From Amphritea sp. 1_MG-2023 (GTDB lineage: Bacteria; Pseudomonadota; Gammaproteobacteria; Pseudomonadales; Balneatricaceae), in contig NZ_JAUOQE010000006.1 of assembly GCF_030547545.1 (NCBI RefSeq), forward strand, positions 62,001-126,000: a stretch of 64,000 nucleotides of DNA, in the 5' to 3' direction. The position numbers and the translations under genes are program-made. Shown here piece by piece: positions 20,113 through 28,844 of the stretch. Every line of letters begins with the position of its first letter. The stretch's first letter is position 1. The notes beneath the pieces were generated by a model. The model was not told where the DNA came from, did no database searches, and worked only from the letters and a program-made list of their open reading frames with translations.

Positions 20113-20224
20113 GTTAGTTTCAAGCCTCTTGAGTCTGTCTAACAGATAGGTTGTATGTAGGAGAAAATTAAGGCCGAATTTTACTGAAATAGCGGATTAC
20201 TTACCAGAAAAAGCCCATTTTCTT

Positions 20225-21739
20225 ATGCGAATAAATTCATTTCACATCAAAGAGCTCCTTTTCCTGCTGATTTCAGTGTCTCTGTTTTTAGCTTTATACC
20301 TATTTAACGAGGGTCAACGTACTCAGGTTGAGTCGATTCAGAAAACCGGAATCCTGCGCGTTGTCACCCGAAATACCCCCACCACCTATTATCAAGACAA
20401 CAATGGCAAGCCCGCCGGGTTTGAATATGAGTTGTTAAAAGCGTTCGCTGACTATCTTGATGTCGAACTTGAGCTCATCATTCCCGACAGCTTTGGCGAC
20501 ATTTTAAACCTGGTTAAAGACCGTAGTGCTCATATCGGTGCCGCCGGACTAACCATCACCGCCGAGCGCAAACAGCAGTTTCACTTCTCAGCGCCTTATG
20601 CTTATTCAACCCCCACGCTTATCTACCGAGAAACCCAAGGGAAAACCTCACCTAAAGCCGTGTCCGATCTTGAAAACAAAAGCATTAAGATCATTGCCAA
20701 TAGTAGTCACGCTGAACTCTTGCGACAGTTAAAACAAACCCACGATTTTCTCAACTGGCAAGAAACCTCGATCAGTGGGGTTACCGAACTACTCGAAGAT
20801 GTCTATGAACAGGAGATCGATTACACCATCAGCGATGATTTTGTCTTCGATTCTCAAAAATCCTATTTTCCCGGTTTACGCAAATCGCTCGCCTTAAGCC
20901 AACCCAAACAAGTCGCTTGGTTATTAATTAAGCAGAATGATCGAAGTTTACAACGCGCTACTCAACGATTCTTTAATCTTCCTGAGACTCAAGACCTCCT
21001 CGTGACACTCAAGAAGAAGTATCTTGCGCGACAAACGCGACTCGGCTATGTCGATATTGAGACCTTTCGCCGTGACTTAGAAAGTCGGTTTTGTAAGCTG
21101 GAACAGTATTTTATGCTAGCCGAACAAGAAACCGATATCGATTGGCGACTCCTAGCTTCGATTGCTTACCAAGAGTCTCACTGGAATCCCAAGGCGGTAT
21201 CACCCACCGGCGTTAAAGGCATAATGATGCTAACGCGGGCGGCAGCCAAAGAAGTGGGCGTTAAACAGCGTACCGATCCGATCCAAAGTGTCATGGGAGG
21301 GGCGCGTTATCTGCAAAAAGTCATGGGTAAAATACCCGACAGAATTCAAGGCAAAGATCGTATTTGGTTTGCCTTAGCCTCCTATAATATTGGCTATGGC
21401 CATCTGGAAGATGCTCGCGTATTAACCGCACGCGCTAACAGAAATCCCGATAAGTGGAGTGATGTGAAAGAATTTTTACCGCTGTTAACGCAACGTAAAT
21501 ACTTTTCTACCGTGCGTCATGGCTATGCCCGCGGCTATGAACCGGTGTTGTATGTTAAAAATATTCGCAACTATTATGATCTGCTCGATTGGGAATTACA
21601 GAAAGCACGTATTGCCGCGGCGAAACCCTCACTTAGCCCAGCGGAAAACGAAGGTGAAATCGTCACGCCCGGAAACCATCAAGGTAACGGCACAGAAGCC
21701 ACTCTGGACATTATCGATACCATTCCCTCGACACTTTAA
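20225..21739 (+). CDS. mltF: Membrane-bound lytic murein transglycosylase F
   Basis: MltF cleaves the MurNAc-GlcNAc bond in peptidoglycan to form 1,6-anhydro products. The 504-residue protein has an N-terminal hydrophobic segment (about 9-27), then a periplasmic solute-binding-type module (about 40-265; RVVTRNTPTTYYQDNNGKPA). A family 1E lytic transglycosylase domain follows (about 290-450). The catalytic glutamate is Glu317 in AYQESHWNPKAVSPTGVKG, and the ASYNIGYGHLEDAR segment closes the active site. Divergence from purL is the arrangement also known in enterobacteria. A peptidoglycan amidase-like gene follows, separated by a long hairpin. Confidence 0.95.
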   Translation: MRINSFHIKELLFLLISVSLFLALYLFNEGQRTQVESIQKTGILRVVTRNTPTTYYQDNNGKPAGFEYELLKAFADYLDVELELIIPDSFGDILNLVKDRSAHIGAAGLTITAERKQQFHFSAPYAYSTPTLIYRETQGKTSPKAVSDLENKSIKIIANSSHAELLRQLKQTHDFLNWQETSISGVTELLEDVYEQEIDYTISDDFVFDSQKSYFPGLRKSLALSQPKQVAWLLIKQNDRSLQRATQRFFNLPETQDLLVTLKKKYLARQTRLGYVDIETFRRDLESRFCKLEQYFMLAEQETDIDWRLLASIAYQESHWNPKAVSPTGVKGIMMLTRAAAKEVGVKQRTDPIQSVMGGARYLQKVMGKIPDRIQGKDRIWFALASYNIGYGHLEDARVLTARANRNPDKWSDVKEFLPLLTQRKYFSTVRHGYARGYEPVLYVKNIRNYYDLLDWELQKARIAAAKPSLSPAENEGEIVTPGNHQGNGTEATLDIIDTIPSTL

Positions 21740-21762
21740 ACCCGTGAATAAAATATGACCAT

Positions 21763-21801
21763 TGTGTGATAATTGTTGATTTTTCTCTCAATCATCACAC
21801 A
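21763..21801. other. Long hairpin after mltF
   Basis: TGTGTGAT-A-ATTG (21763-21775) pairs with CAAT-C-ATCACACA (21789-21801), 12 of 13 positions, around a T-rich loop. No T-run follows the stem, so it is not a standard terminator. It could stabilise the mltF message or act as an operator for the gene at 21871. Confidence 0.45.
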
Positions 21802-21870
21802 GATCTCCACATATCGTAAAAAGCACTCTACAATGGCCTACTAAACTATCGCTGGGGTGAGTCTGGTCCA

Positions 21871-23130
21871 ATGTTACAACCTGTCGTTTTTTTCTCTATC
21901 TTAGGGCTCAGTCTGTGTGCCTCGCTGCCAGCGATCAGCGAACCCGAAGATCCGTTGAAATATTATATTTCATCACCTGAAATGACTGACACGCAACACC
22001 CCGAACCTCAAGCCGCCGATGCCGCGCCAATCGAAGCGGCCAATGCATCGCAAGTTGATACAGAATCCAGCGAAACCCCAATCACACCTAACGTCAACTC
22101 AAAGGCTTCATCGGCCCCTCAATTAGCGGGCGATAGCGTGATTCAGCCCACGCCTGCGAGTCAAGCAACACAGCAAGACGCCCGAGACGTCGGCAACGAA
22201 GCATCGGTTGACGACAAACATGTCAGCGGAAATACGCTAGAACGCGCTGAGGAGAACGCCGAAACACAGCTCGCCGCGCCGATCGCAACGGTCATCGAAG
22301 CCGTAGCACCCAATCCGGAAATCGTCGCTATTTGCCATGAGATTGGCAATAAGCTGGGCAGCATTTCCAGCGATGATTGCCTCGAGGCTAATTTCGATGC
22401 GCCCCGCTTCTATTCAAATAAACATCGGCCGCTACTGGAAAAGCACTTTCATGCTAACGCCACGTTAGAGAGTGCCCCCCGCATTCTTTTTCTTGGTGGC
22501 ATCCACGGTGATGAATACTCCAGCGTTAGCTTGTCATTCAAATGGCTTAAAAAGCTGCATCAGCAGCATAGTGGCATTTATGATTGGCATTTTATGCCGC
22601 TGACCAATCCCGATGGACTATTGCAAAAAAGATCTACCCGTGTAAATGCCAATAATGTCGATCTTAATCGTAACTTTATTCCCTCAGAAACCGCTATCGA
22701 TCCGGTGAAGCATTGGCAAACCTACGCCAGAAAACGGGCTCGCTATTACCCCGGAACGACACCCCTCAGCGAACCAGAAACACGCGCGATTCATAAACTG
22801 ATTAATGAGCTGAGCCCTGATATTATCGTTTCAGTGCATGCGCCTCATGGCATTCTTGACTATGATGGCAGCATCACACCGCCACGCAAACTTGGACCGT
22901 TGCATCTGAAGCAGCTCGGCACCTATCCCGGCTCGCTGGGCAATTATGGCTGGTTTGTAAAACAAATACCGGTCATGACCATTGAGCTAAAACACGCGGG
23001 TATCATGCCCACAAACCAAGAAATGGATCACATGTGGAACGATCTCATTATCTGGATCAACTTACGCACCGAAGGTGATGGCTCACTGCTCGCACGAAAA
23101 GAGGATGACGCTAAAAAGCCATCGCTCTGA
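21871..23130 (+). CDS. Secreted M14-family zinc peptidase, murein peptide amidase A-like
   Basis: The 419-residue protein has an N-terminal signal peptide (about 1-22). A low-complexity stretch rich in Ala, Glu, Pro, Ser and Thr extends to about residue 150, and the catalytic domain from about 195. Zinc ligands are His212 and Glu215 in GGIHGDEYS and His323 in SVHAPHG. The general base is Glu372 in MTIELKHAG, and VDLNRNF supplies the substrate-binding Arg. This set defines M14 carboxypeptidases; the short core resembles MpaA, which cuts the gamma-D-Glu-meso-Dap bond of muropeptides. MpaA itself is cytoplasmic, so the export signal and long linker are unusual. The adjacent mltF supports a cell-wall substrate. 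A TadA gene converges on it. Confidence 0.82.
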   Translation: MLQPVVFFSILGLSLCASLPAISEPEDPLKYYISSPEMTDTQHPEPQAADAAPIEAANASQVDTESSETPITPNVNSKASSAPQLAGDSVIQPTPASQATQQDARDVGNEASVDDKHVSGNTLERAEENAETQLAAPIATVIEAVAPNPEIVAICHEIGNKLGSISSDDCLEANFDAPRFYSNKHRPLLEKHFHANATLESAPRILFLGGIHGDEYSSVSLSFKWLKKLHQQHSGIYDWHFMPLTNPDGLLQKRSTRVNANNVDLNRNFIPSETAIDPVKHWQTYARKRARYYPGTTPLSEPETRAIHKLINELSPDIIVSVHAPHGILDYDGSITPPRKLGPLHLKQLGTYPGSLGNYGWFVKQIPVMTIELKHAGIMPTNQEMDHMWNDLIIWINLRTEGDGSLLARKEDDAKKPSL

Positions 23131-23137
23131 CAACGCC

Positions 23138-23671
23138 TTAACCATCGCTCTGTTCAGGATTGTCATGCGTGGCAGAGCAATCGCATCGAGAGGCCAGTTT
23201 AGCGGCCTTTTTTTCCGCCCGTCGTCGACGAAAAAACCGACTAATCGCCTCACGACATGACTCAGCCATCACACCACCGGTCCACTCGGGCCAGTGATTT
23301 AACCAAGGCTGCTCAAATAACTGACTTTGACTCACCACCGCCCCCGCCTTAGGCTCAAGCGCGCCAAAAACGACTCGTTTAATTCGAGCATGCACAATCG
23401 CGCCAGCACACATCGTACAGGGCTCGATCGTGACATACAGTGTCGCGTCTGACAGGCGATAATTCGCCATGTTCTTGGCGGCATCCCGTAATGCCATAAT
23501 TTCAGCATGTGCGCTAGGATCCTGGCCCGAGATGGGCTGATTCCAGCCCTCGCCAATCATCTGATTATCGAGCACCACCACGGCACCCACCGGTACTTCA
23601 TCCACGACGGCCGCTTGCTCGGCTAATTGCAATGCTCGGGACATCCAGTATAAATCGTTATTTTCGTTCAT
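23138..23671 (-). CDS. tadA: tRNA-specific adenosine deaminase
   Basis: TadA deaminates adenosine 34 of tRNA-Arg(ACG) to inosine. The 177-residue product has zinc ligands His55, Cys85 and Cys88 with proton-shuttle Glu57 (PSAHAEIMAL, EPCTMCAGAIVHARI). It aligns well with E. coli TadA from EVPVGAVVV to the C-terminal FFRRRR. The ATG at 23671 gives the family length; a longer in-frame start at 23740 would add 23 unconserved residues. It is convergent with the M14 peptidase gene, with only 7 bases between the stops. Confidence 0.95.
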   Translation of the reverse strand: MNENNDLYWMSRALQLAEQAAVVDEVPVGAVVVLDNQMIGEGWNQPISGQDPSAHAEIMALRDAAKNMANYRLSDATLYVTIEPCTMCAGAIVHARIKRVVFGALEPKAGAVVSQSQLFEQPWLNHWPEWTGGVMAESCREAISRFFRRRRAEKKAAKLASRCDCSATHDNPEQSDG

Positions 23672-23909
23672 GGGTGAAATATAACAAAAAACTGTCAACA
23701 GGATAGGTTTTTTCCAGCCTGTCATCACCCTGCTCGCCAACCCCCACCGTCAGCGTCCTGCATCATTAATCAGTTCCATACTGTTTGCACACTATTTACT
23801 TGATCTCTGAGTAACCTAGGCTGCAGAACACATTCAAGCAGACAATGACGCATACCAATCAGCGTCATCGACTCACCTCTTTTGTTATATCCATTATGGG
23901 AGATTTAGC

Positions 23910-24149
23910 ATGAAAAAAACCCTCAGCCTCTTAGCTGTGTCACTCGGGTTAATACTATCAACCACGGCGTTCTCAGCACCTGAGCGTCATGGACCACCTC
24001 AAGAAGCCATCGAAGCCTGTGCCTCAGCAGATAAAGGGGATAGCTGTAGCTTTAGTGGCCGAGAAGGAGAAAAGCTCAAGGGGGTCTGTGACAAAAGAGG
24101 CGATGAACAACTCTCTTGCGCACCGGAAAACCCACCTAAACGTCAGTGA
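23910..24149 (+). CDS. Small secreted Cys-containing protein of unknown function
   Basis: The 79-residue product has a clear Sec signal peptide (KKTLSLLAVSLGLILSTTAFSA). A mature chain of about 56 residues carries four cysteines in CASADKGDSCSF, GVC and LSCAP. Spacing suggests two disulfides. The core PPQEAIEAC...GDSCSF.GR.G resembles a widespread family of small periplasmic proteins without known function. A ribosome site (GGGAG) precedes ATG 23910 and a strong terminator follows, so it is a real single-gene unit. Confidence 0.8.
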   Translation: MKKTLSLLAVSLGLILSTTAFSAPERHGPPQEAIEACASADKGDSCSFSGREGEKLKGVCDKRGDEQLSCAPENPPKRQ

Positions 24150-24183
24150 TTCGTCTTTTGCTCCGAGTGGCCAATACCACAGT

Positions 24184-24220
24184 AAAAAGCCCCGTTGCTA
24201 AGCAGCAGCGGGGCTTTTTT
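24184..24220 (+). terminator. Terminator of the small secreted protein gene
   Basis: AAAAAGCCCCG and CGGGGCTTTTTT form a stem around a loop containing TTGCTAAGCAGCAG, followed by the T-run. It works on the plus strand, and the A-run on the other side may make it bidirectional. Confidence 0.85.
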
Positions 24221-24411
24221 GATGCTCACCATGAGCTCATCGATTAGCTTACCAACGATCACCACCCGTAACACTGCCAACATGCTTAGGAAGGTGCGTC
24301 ACTTGGCTTAATATGATTCAGCCGCCTTGAAATCGCTATCGAGCAGACACTCCCCAAGCATTCTCCACAGGCTATGCCTCGACCATCCCTAGACTATGGC
24401 CTCAATAGCGG

Positions 24412-27400
24412 CTAAACAACGATATCCTTGTTCGCCTCAAAGGCGTCACCGTCAAGCGGCTTAGGTTTGCCACTCAAGCGCAGCGTGACATCATCAAGAA
24501 TCAGATACAGGCTCGGTACCAATAGCAATGAGATTAGCGTCGCAAACAAAATACCGTAACCCAACGAAATAGCCATCGGGACCATGATTTTAGCCTGCAC
24601 ACTGGTCTCAAAAATCATCGGTGCCAAACCACCAAACGTCGTCAGAGTCGTCAACAGAATCGGCCTAAACCGTCGTGTACCCGCAGCCAATATCGCCTGC
24701 AATGCATCCATCCCGGCGCGCCGTTGCCGATTAGCATAATCAATCAGTACCAGACTATCGTTCACCACCACGCCCGACAGCGCAATAATCCCCATCAGAC
24801 TCACCACACTGAGACTAAAGCCCATTAATAGATGGCCCAATAAGGCACCCACCGCCCCGAACGGAATCGCGACCATCACCAAAATAGGTTGCGCATAACT
24901 ACGAAATGGGATCGCAAGCATGGCGTAGATAATCACTAACGCCGCTAATGCACTATTACGTAAGCTATTAACACTGTCACTGGTATCGGCCTGCTTGCCC
25001 TGAAAGCTGTAACTTAAACCGGGGTATAGCTGTAATAGCGCCGGCATCACCTGATCACGGACACTCGCCACCACCTGATTAGTTTGATCGACCGGATCAA
25101 CATTGGCAGTGACACTCACGGTACGTCGAGCGTTACGCCGATCAATGCTGGTATAGGCGCTCCCCTGTTTCAATTGAGCAACCTCCATCAGCGGCACCCA
25201 AGCCCCATCCGGCGTTTTAACCTTAAACTGCTCGATATCATATTCACTGATCCGTTGAGCCTCAGGCAAACGAACTTTAACCTTAATCTCATTTCGACCA
25301 CGCTGTTGCCGCAAGGCCTCAGCGCCGGAGAACGCATTACGTACCTGCCGGCCGACATCTTCCGCTGTCAGCCCTAGACTGCGTCCCTCGGGTAGAATAG
25401 TAAAATCGAACTGCTCTTTACCGGCTGAAAAACCATCTTTAATATCGGTGACTAACGGCAGCTCAGCCAGTTTCTGCGCCAATGCGGCACTGGCTTGATC
25501 TAATTGAGTGATATCGTTATGGCTCAACTCAATTGTCAGCGCCGCACCGCGCCCTGGGCCACCCAAATCCGATTCAAAGCGAAGTGATTCTAGCTGCGGT
25601 AAAGCGCCGACTTCGGCACGCCAGCGACGGGTGACTTCACCGGCCTCAAGCGGACGCACACCTTCATCCGTCAGGGTCAACCTTATACTACTGACGTTTT
25701 CTGCGATATTGGCATCAATACTTTCCAATAGTTGTTCGCGCCCCACGTCATGAGCGACCCGTTCAATAGCCGCCACTAACTCGGTCTCGACCGCCTGCAC
25801 TTTTTCATACGGCGAGCCATAGGGCAGCGTTGCCGTCACAATGGCGCGATCGGATTCAACCAACGGCATCAGCGTAAATCCCATCCGCCCACTCACGGCA
25901 TAGCCGAGCACAAGACTCAACACAGCAACACCCAGCGCCACGGTGAGATAACGATTGCGCAAGCTCAAGATCAACAGTGGTCGATAACGTTGTTCAATAA
26001 AACGATTCAGTCCGGCGGCAACGCCTAGCTGCTTCTGCTGTAACCACCGCATCACGGGGTTACGATAACTCGACTTCGAATGCCCGAGGTGCGCCGGTAG
26101 TATCAAGAGCGCCTCCACCCATGAAATCAAAAATACTGCCGCTACCACTAACGGAATCACCTGAAACATTTTGCCCATGGTGCCGGGGACAAAGTAAAGT
26201 GGCATAAAGGCAACGAGATTGGTCATAATACTGAAGGCGATCGGTACCGAGACCTCGCGCGCGCCCTTAATCGCCGCTTCGAGAAATCCCATCCCCTGCT
26301 GCCGATGTTCATAGATATTTTCACCGGCAATAATCGCATCATCAACCACAATACCGAGTGCAACGATAAAGGCGAACATAGAGATCATGTTCAATGAGAC
26401 ATCCACCAGCGGCAAGAACAAAAAAGCCCCAAGAAAACTCGTGGGTATGCCGAGTGTGACCCAAAAAGCCAGCTTGAAATCAAGAAACAATCCTAGCAGC
26501 ACTAACACCAGCACCAAACCGTAAAACGCATTTTTCAACAACAGATCGAGACGTTGTTGATAAACTTCCGACATATCATGATCGATACTCAGTGTCACAC
26601 CCGGCGGCAGCTCTGAGGTCATCTCAGTCACCACCGCCCGAGTTGCATTGGCAACCTGTGCAGGCGTCTGATCCCCCACCCGATAAACCTCTATGACAAT
26701 GCTCGTATCACCATTAAATTTCTGAGAGCTATCATCATCCTCAAAACTATCTTTCACGCTCGCGATCTGATCGAGGGTTAAATAACCGCCATTACTCGTT
26801 GCCACTACCGGTATCTGAGCAAACTCTTTCGCCCAGTCGCGGCGCTGCTTAACCCGCAACAAGATCTCACCACCACGCGTTTCGATACTGCCACCGGGCA
26901 ACTCCACGGTACTGTTATCGATGATCGTGGCGATATCCGCTAGGGTGAGGTTATAGCGCTGTAAACTATCTCGATCAACTTCGACCTGAATTTCAAAATC
27001 ACGGTCACCGCGCATATCCAGTTGTGTAATATCCGCTTGCAATAACAGACGTTCACGCACAGTTTCAGCCACTTCACGTAGCGTCCAATCACTGACGGGC
27101 CCAGCTATAGCCAATCCCAATACCTCACGCTGCCGACTGGCGAGTGAAATCTGCGGTTCTTCAGCATCATCAGGCAGCGTGGTGATGGCATCCACCTCCT
27201 GTTGAATATCTTGATAGACACGCATCGGTTCTGCATCGGTACTGAGTTCAGCACTGATCGATGCACTTCCCTCGGAAGCCGTGGCGGTGATCTCTGCAAT
27301 CCCTTCAACACCACGTATAGCCTCTTCAATGGCAAGCACAATACCCTGTTCTACCTCTTCTGGGCTGGCGCCCGAATAGTCAACCGAGATATCCACTTGA

Positions 27401-27561
27401 TCGAGCGTGAAGTCGGGGAATACCTCTTCCTTGATACTCCAAGAGGTAAACAAACCACCGAACAACAGTATTAACATCATCAAGTTAGGCGTGACTCGAT
27501 TGTGAGTCATCCAGGCAATAGGGCCGCGTAGTGCTGCGCTTGAGTTATCCGCTAAGCTCAT
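24412..27561 (-). CDS. RND-family multidrug efflux transporter, inner membrane pump
   Basis: The 1049-residue protein matches AcrB/MexF-type RND pumps in length and design: twelve membrane helices in two halves with large periplasmic loops. The first helix is in LMMLILLFGGLF and helix 4 carries the proton-relay pair in GIVVDDAIIAGENIYEH. The porter-domain signature lies at about 60-115 (SGASPEEVEQGIVLAIEEA). The closest subgroup by eye is the proteobacterial HAE1-type found with NodT-like outer membrane factors. Its start overlaps the adaptor stop by four bases. The substrate cannot be read from sequence. An upstream BaeSR-like pair suggests envelope-stress induction. Confidence 0.92.
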   Translation of the reverse strand: MSLADNSSAALRGPIAWMTHNRVTPNLMMLILLFGGLFTSWSIKEEVFPDFTLDQVDISVDYSGASPEEVEQGIVLAIEEAIRGVEGIAEITATASEGSASISAELSTDAEPMRVYQDIQQEVDAITTLPDDAEEPQISLASRQREVLGLAIAGPVSDWTLREVAETVRERLLLQADITQLDMRGDRDFEIQVEVDRDSLQRYNLTLADIATIIDNSTVELPGGSIETRGGEILLRVKQRRDWAKEFAQIPVVATSNGGYLTLDQIASVKDSFEDDDSSQKFNGDTSIVIEVYRVGDQTPAQVANATRAVVTEMTSELPPGVTLSIDHDMSEVYQQRLDLLLKNAFYGLVLVLVLLGLFLDFKLAFWVTLGIPTSFLGAFLFLPLVDVSLNMISMFAFIVALGIVVDDAIIAGENIYEHRQQGMGFLEAAIKGAREVSVPIAFSIMTNLVAFMPLYFVPGTMGKMFQVIPLVVAAVFLISWVEALLILPAHLGHSKSSYRNPVMRWLQQKQLGVAAGLNRFIEQRYRPLLILSLRNRYLTVALGVAVLSLVLGYAVSGRMGFTLMPLVESDRAIVTATLPYGSPYEKVQAVETELVAAIERVAHDVGREQLLESIDANIAENVSSIRLTLTDEGVRPLEAGEVTRRWRAEVGALPQLESLRFESDLGGPGRGAALTIELSHNDITQLDQASAALAQKLAELPLVTDIKDGFSAGKEQFDFTILPEGRSLGLTAEDVGRQVRNAFSGAEALRQQRGRNEIKVKVRLPEAQRISEYDIEQFKVKTPDGAWVPLMEVAQLKQGSAYTSIDRRNARRTVSVTANVDPVDQTNQVVASVRDQVMPALLQLYPGLSYSFQGKQADTSDSVNSLRNSALAALVIIYAMLAIPFRSYAQPILVMVAIPFGAVGALLGHLLMGFSLSVVSLMGIIALSGVVVNDSLVLIDYANRQRRAGMDALQAILAAGTRRFRPILLTTLTTFGGLAPMIFETSVQAKIMVPMAISLGYGILFATLISLLLVPSLYLILDDVTLRLSGKPKPLDGDAFEANKDIVV

Positions 27562-28844
27562 TCATCCGCCTCCTGTTCGGCGGTCCTTGGCTTATCAGTA
27601 TCTGGCTGCGGGTCCGTCGATCGATGCTCATTCAACTCCCGCAGCAACATACCGGCAACCGGCGTACTCAGATCGACGCTAATCACTTTATCGTCAGCCG
27701 CAAGTCCAGCACTGATTAAGACATAATCAGCGGCACGATAGGCGACCTCAACGGGACGTATTTCCAGAGTATTCTCTGCGCTCATCAGCCACACGTTATC
27801 CCCATCTCGCAGTAACCGGCGAGGCAGGCTGATCACATCCGCTAATGGCTTGCCGGCAATACGCACGCGCATATAATCATTCACCATAATCACCGGTAAA
27901 CCGGCGTTTTCAGCACGCAGCCCCAGCGGATCCTCGACCTCAATCAATAACTGCGCCATCCGGCTATCGCTATCCAGCTCGGGCAACAGGCGTAGTACTC
28001 GGCCAAGCCGTTTCTGACCGGCATTACGTGCCTGATACAACTCCACCTCAGCGCCTTTCTCCCCCGCATGACGGGGAATCTCAATATGAGCCAGAGCACT
28101 AACCGGCACACTGACTTTTAACCAGAATGTGTCAACATTGAGCAACGTTAATAGCGCCGTACTACTGGTCACTCGCGTACCCAAGTCGATATTCCGCGAT
28201 ACCACCATGCCGTCAAACGGCGCAATAACACGACTCCGTTGTAGATCCAATTTGGCTTGATCGCGATCCGCCACCGCACTGGCCAGTACGGCTCGGGCAC
28301 TGGCCAACTGCGGTTGCCGCAACACTAATGCTTTATCCGCCGCCGCGAGATCACGTCCCAATAGCTCATATTCACGTTTAGCCACCGCCTGCTCGCCGAG
28401 CTCTTCTTGCAGTGCGGCCTGTGCTTCAGCCACCGCCGCTTGTTGTTTGCGTAGCGCCAATTGATAATCAGCCTCATCAATACGCAGGATCTCTTCACCG
28501 GCACTAAACTGCCCACCCGGCATTAACTGATCACTCAGCGTGACAATCAAACCATCGATCATTGGGTAAAGCACACTCTCCTGAGCCGCCACCACCTGAC
28601 CCATCGCCTCATACATCGGTATATGGGTGGCCGCCGAAAACCCAGCGGTTTCGACTAATCGCTGTTGTGCCGCTGGTTTCGCCATCCGCGCCTGTGGGCC
28701 ACTACTGAGCAGTAGCACACTGCCGGCAATGCCGAGGGCGACGACGATTAACGGGAGTAACCAACGCATCAACCCTGTGGCATTCACCGCAGGTTGTTGT
28801 TCAACCTCATCGATTGCGGTCTGATTCTCTGTCGTCTGCTTCAT
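27558..28844 (-). CDS. RND efflux periplasmic adaptor protein (membrane fusion protein)
   Basis: The 428-residue adaptor links pump and outer membrane channel. A hydrophobic anchor lies at about 26-48 (WLLPLIVVALGIAGSVLLLS). A coiled-coil hairpin spans about 135-205, rich in Gln, Ala and Glu, with a lipoyl-type half motif RVIAPFDGMVVSRNIDLGTRV. Beta-barrel and membrane-proximal domains complete the chain. Start and stop overlap its neighbours by four bases each, so the three pump genes form one translationally coupled operon. The cytoplasmic tails at both ends are unusually acidic and polar. Confidence 0.9.
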   Translation of the reverse strand: MKQTTENQTAIDEVEQQPAVNATGLMRWLLPLIVVALGIAGSVLLLSSGPQARMAKPAAQQRLVETAGFSAATHIPMYEAMGQVVAAQESVLYPMIDGLIVTLSDQLMPGGQFSAGEEILRIDEADYQLALRKQQAAVAEAQAALQEELGEQAVAKREYELLGRDLAAADKALVLRQPQLASARAVLASAVADRDQAKLDLQRSRVIAPFDGMVVSRNIDLGTRVTSSTALLTLLNVDTFWLKVSVPVSALAHIEIPRHAGEKGAEVELYQARNAGQKRLGRVLRLLPELDSDSRMAQLLIEVEDPLGLRAENAGLPVIMVNDYMRVRIAGKPLADVISLPRRLLRDGDNVWLMSAENTLEIRPVEVAYRAADYVLISAGLAADDKVISVDLSTPVAGMLLRELNEHRSTDPQPDTDKPRTAEQEADE

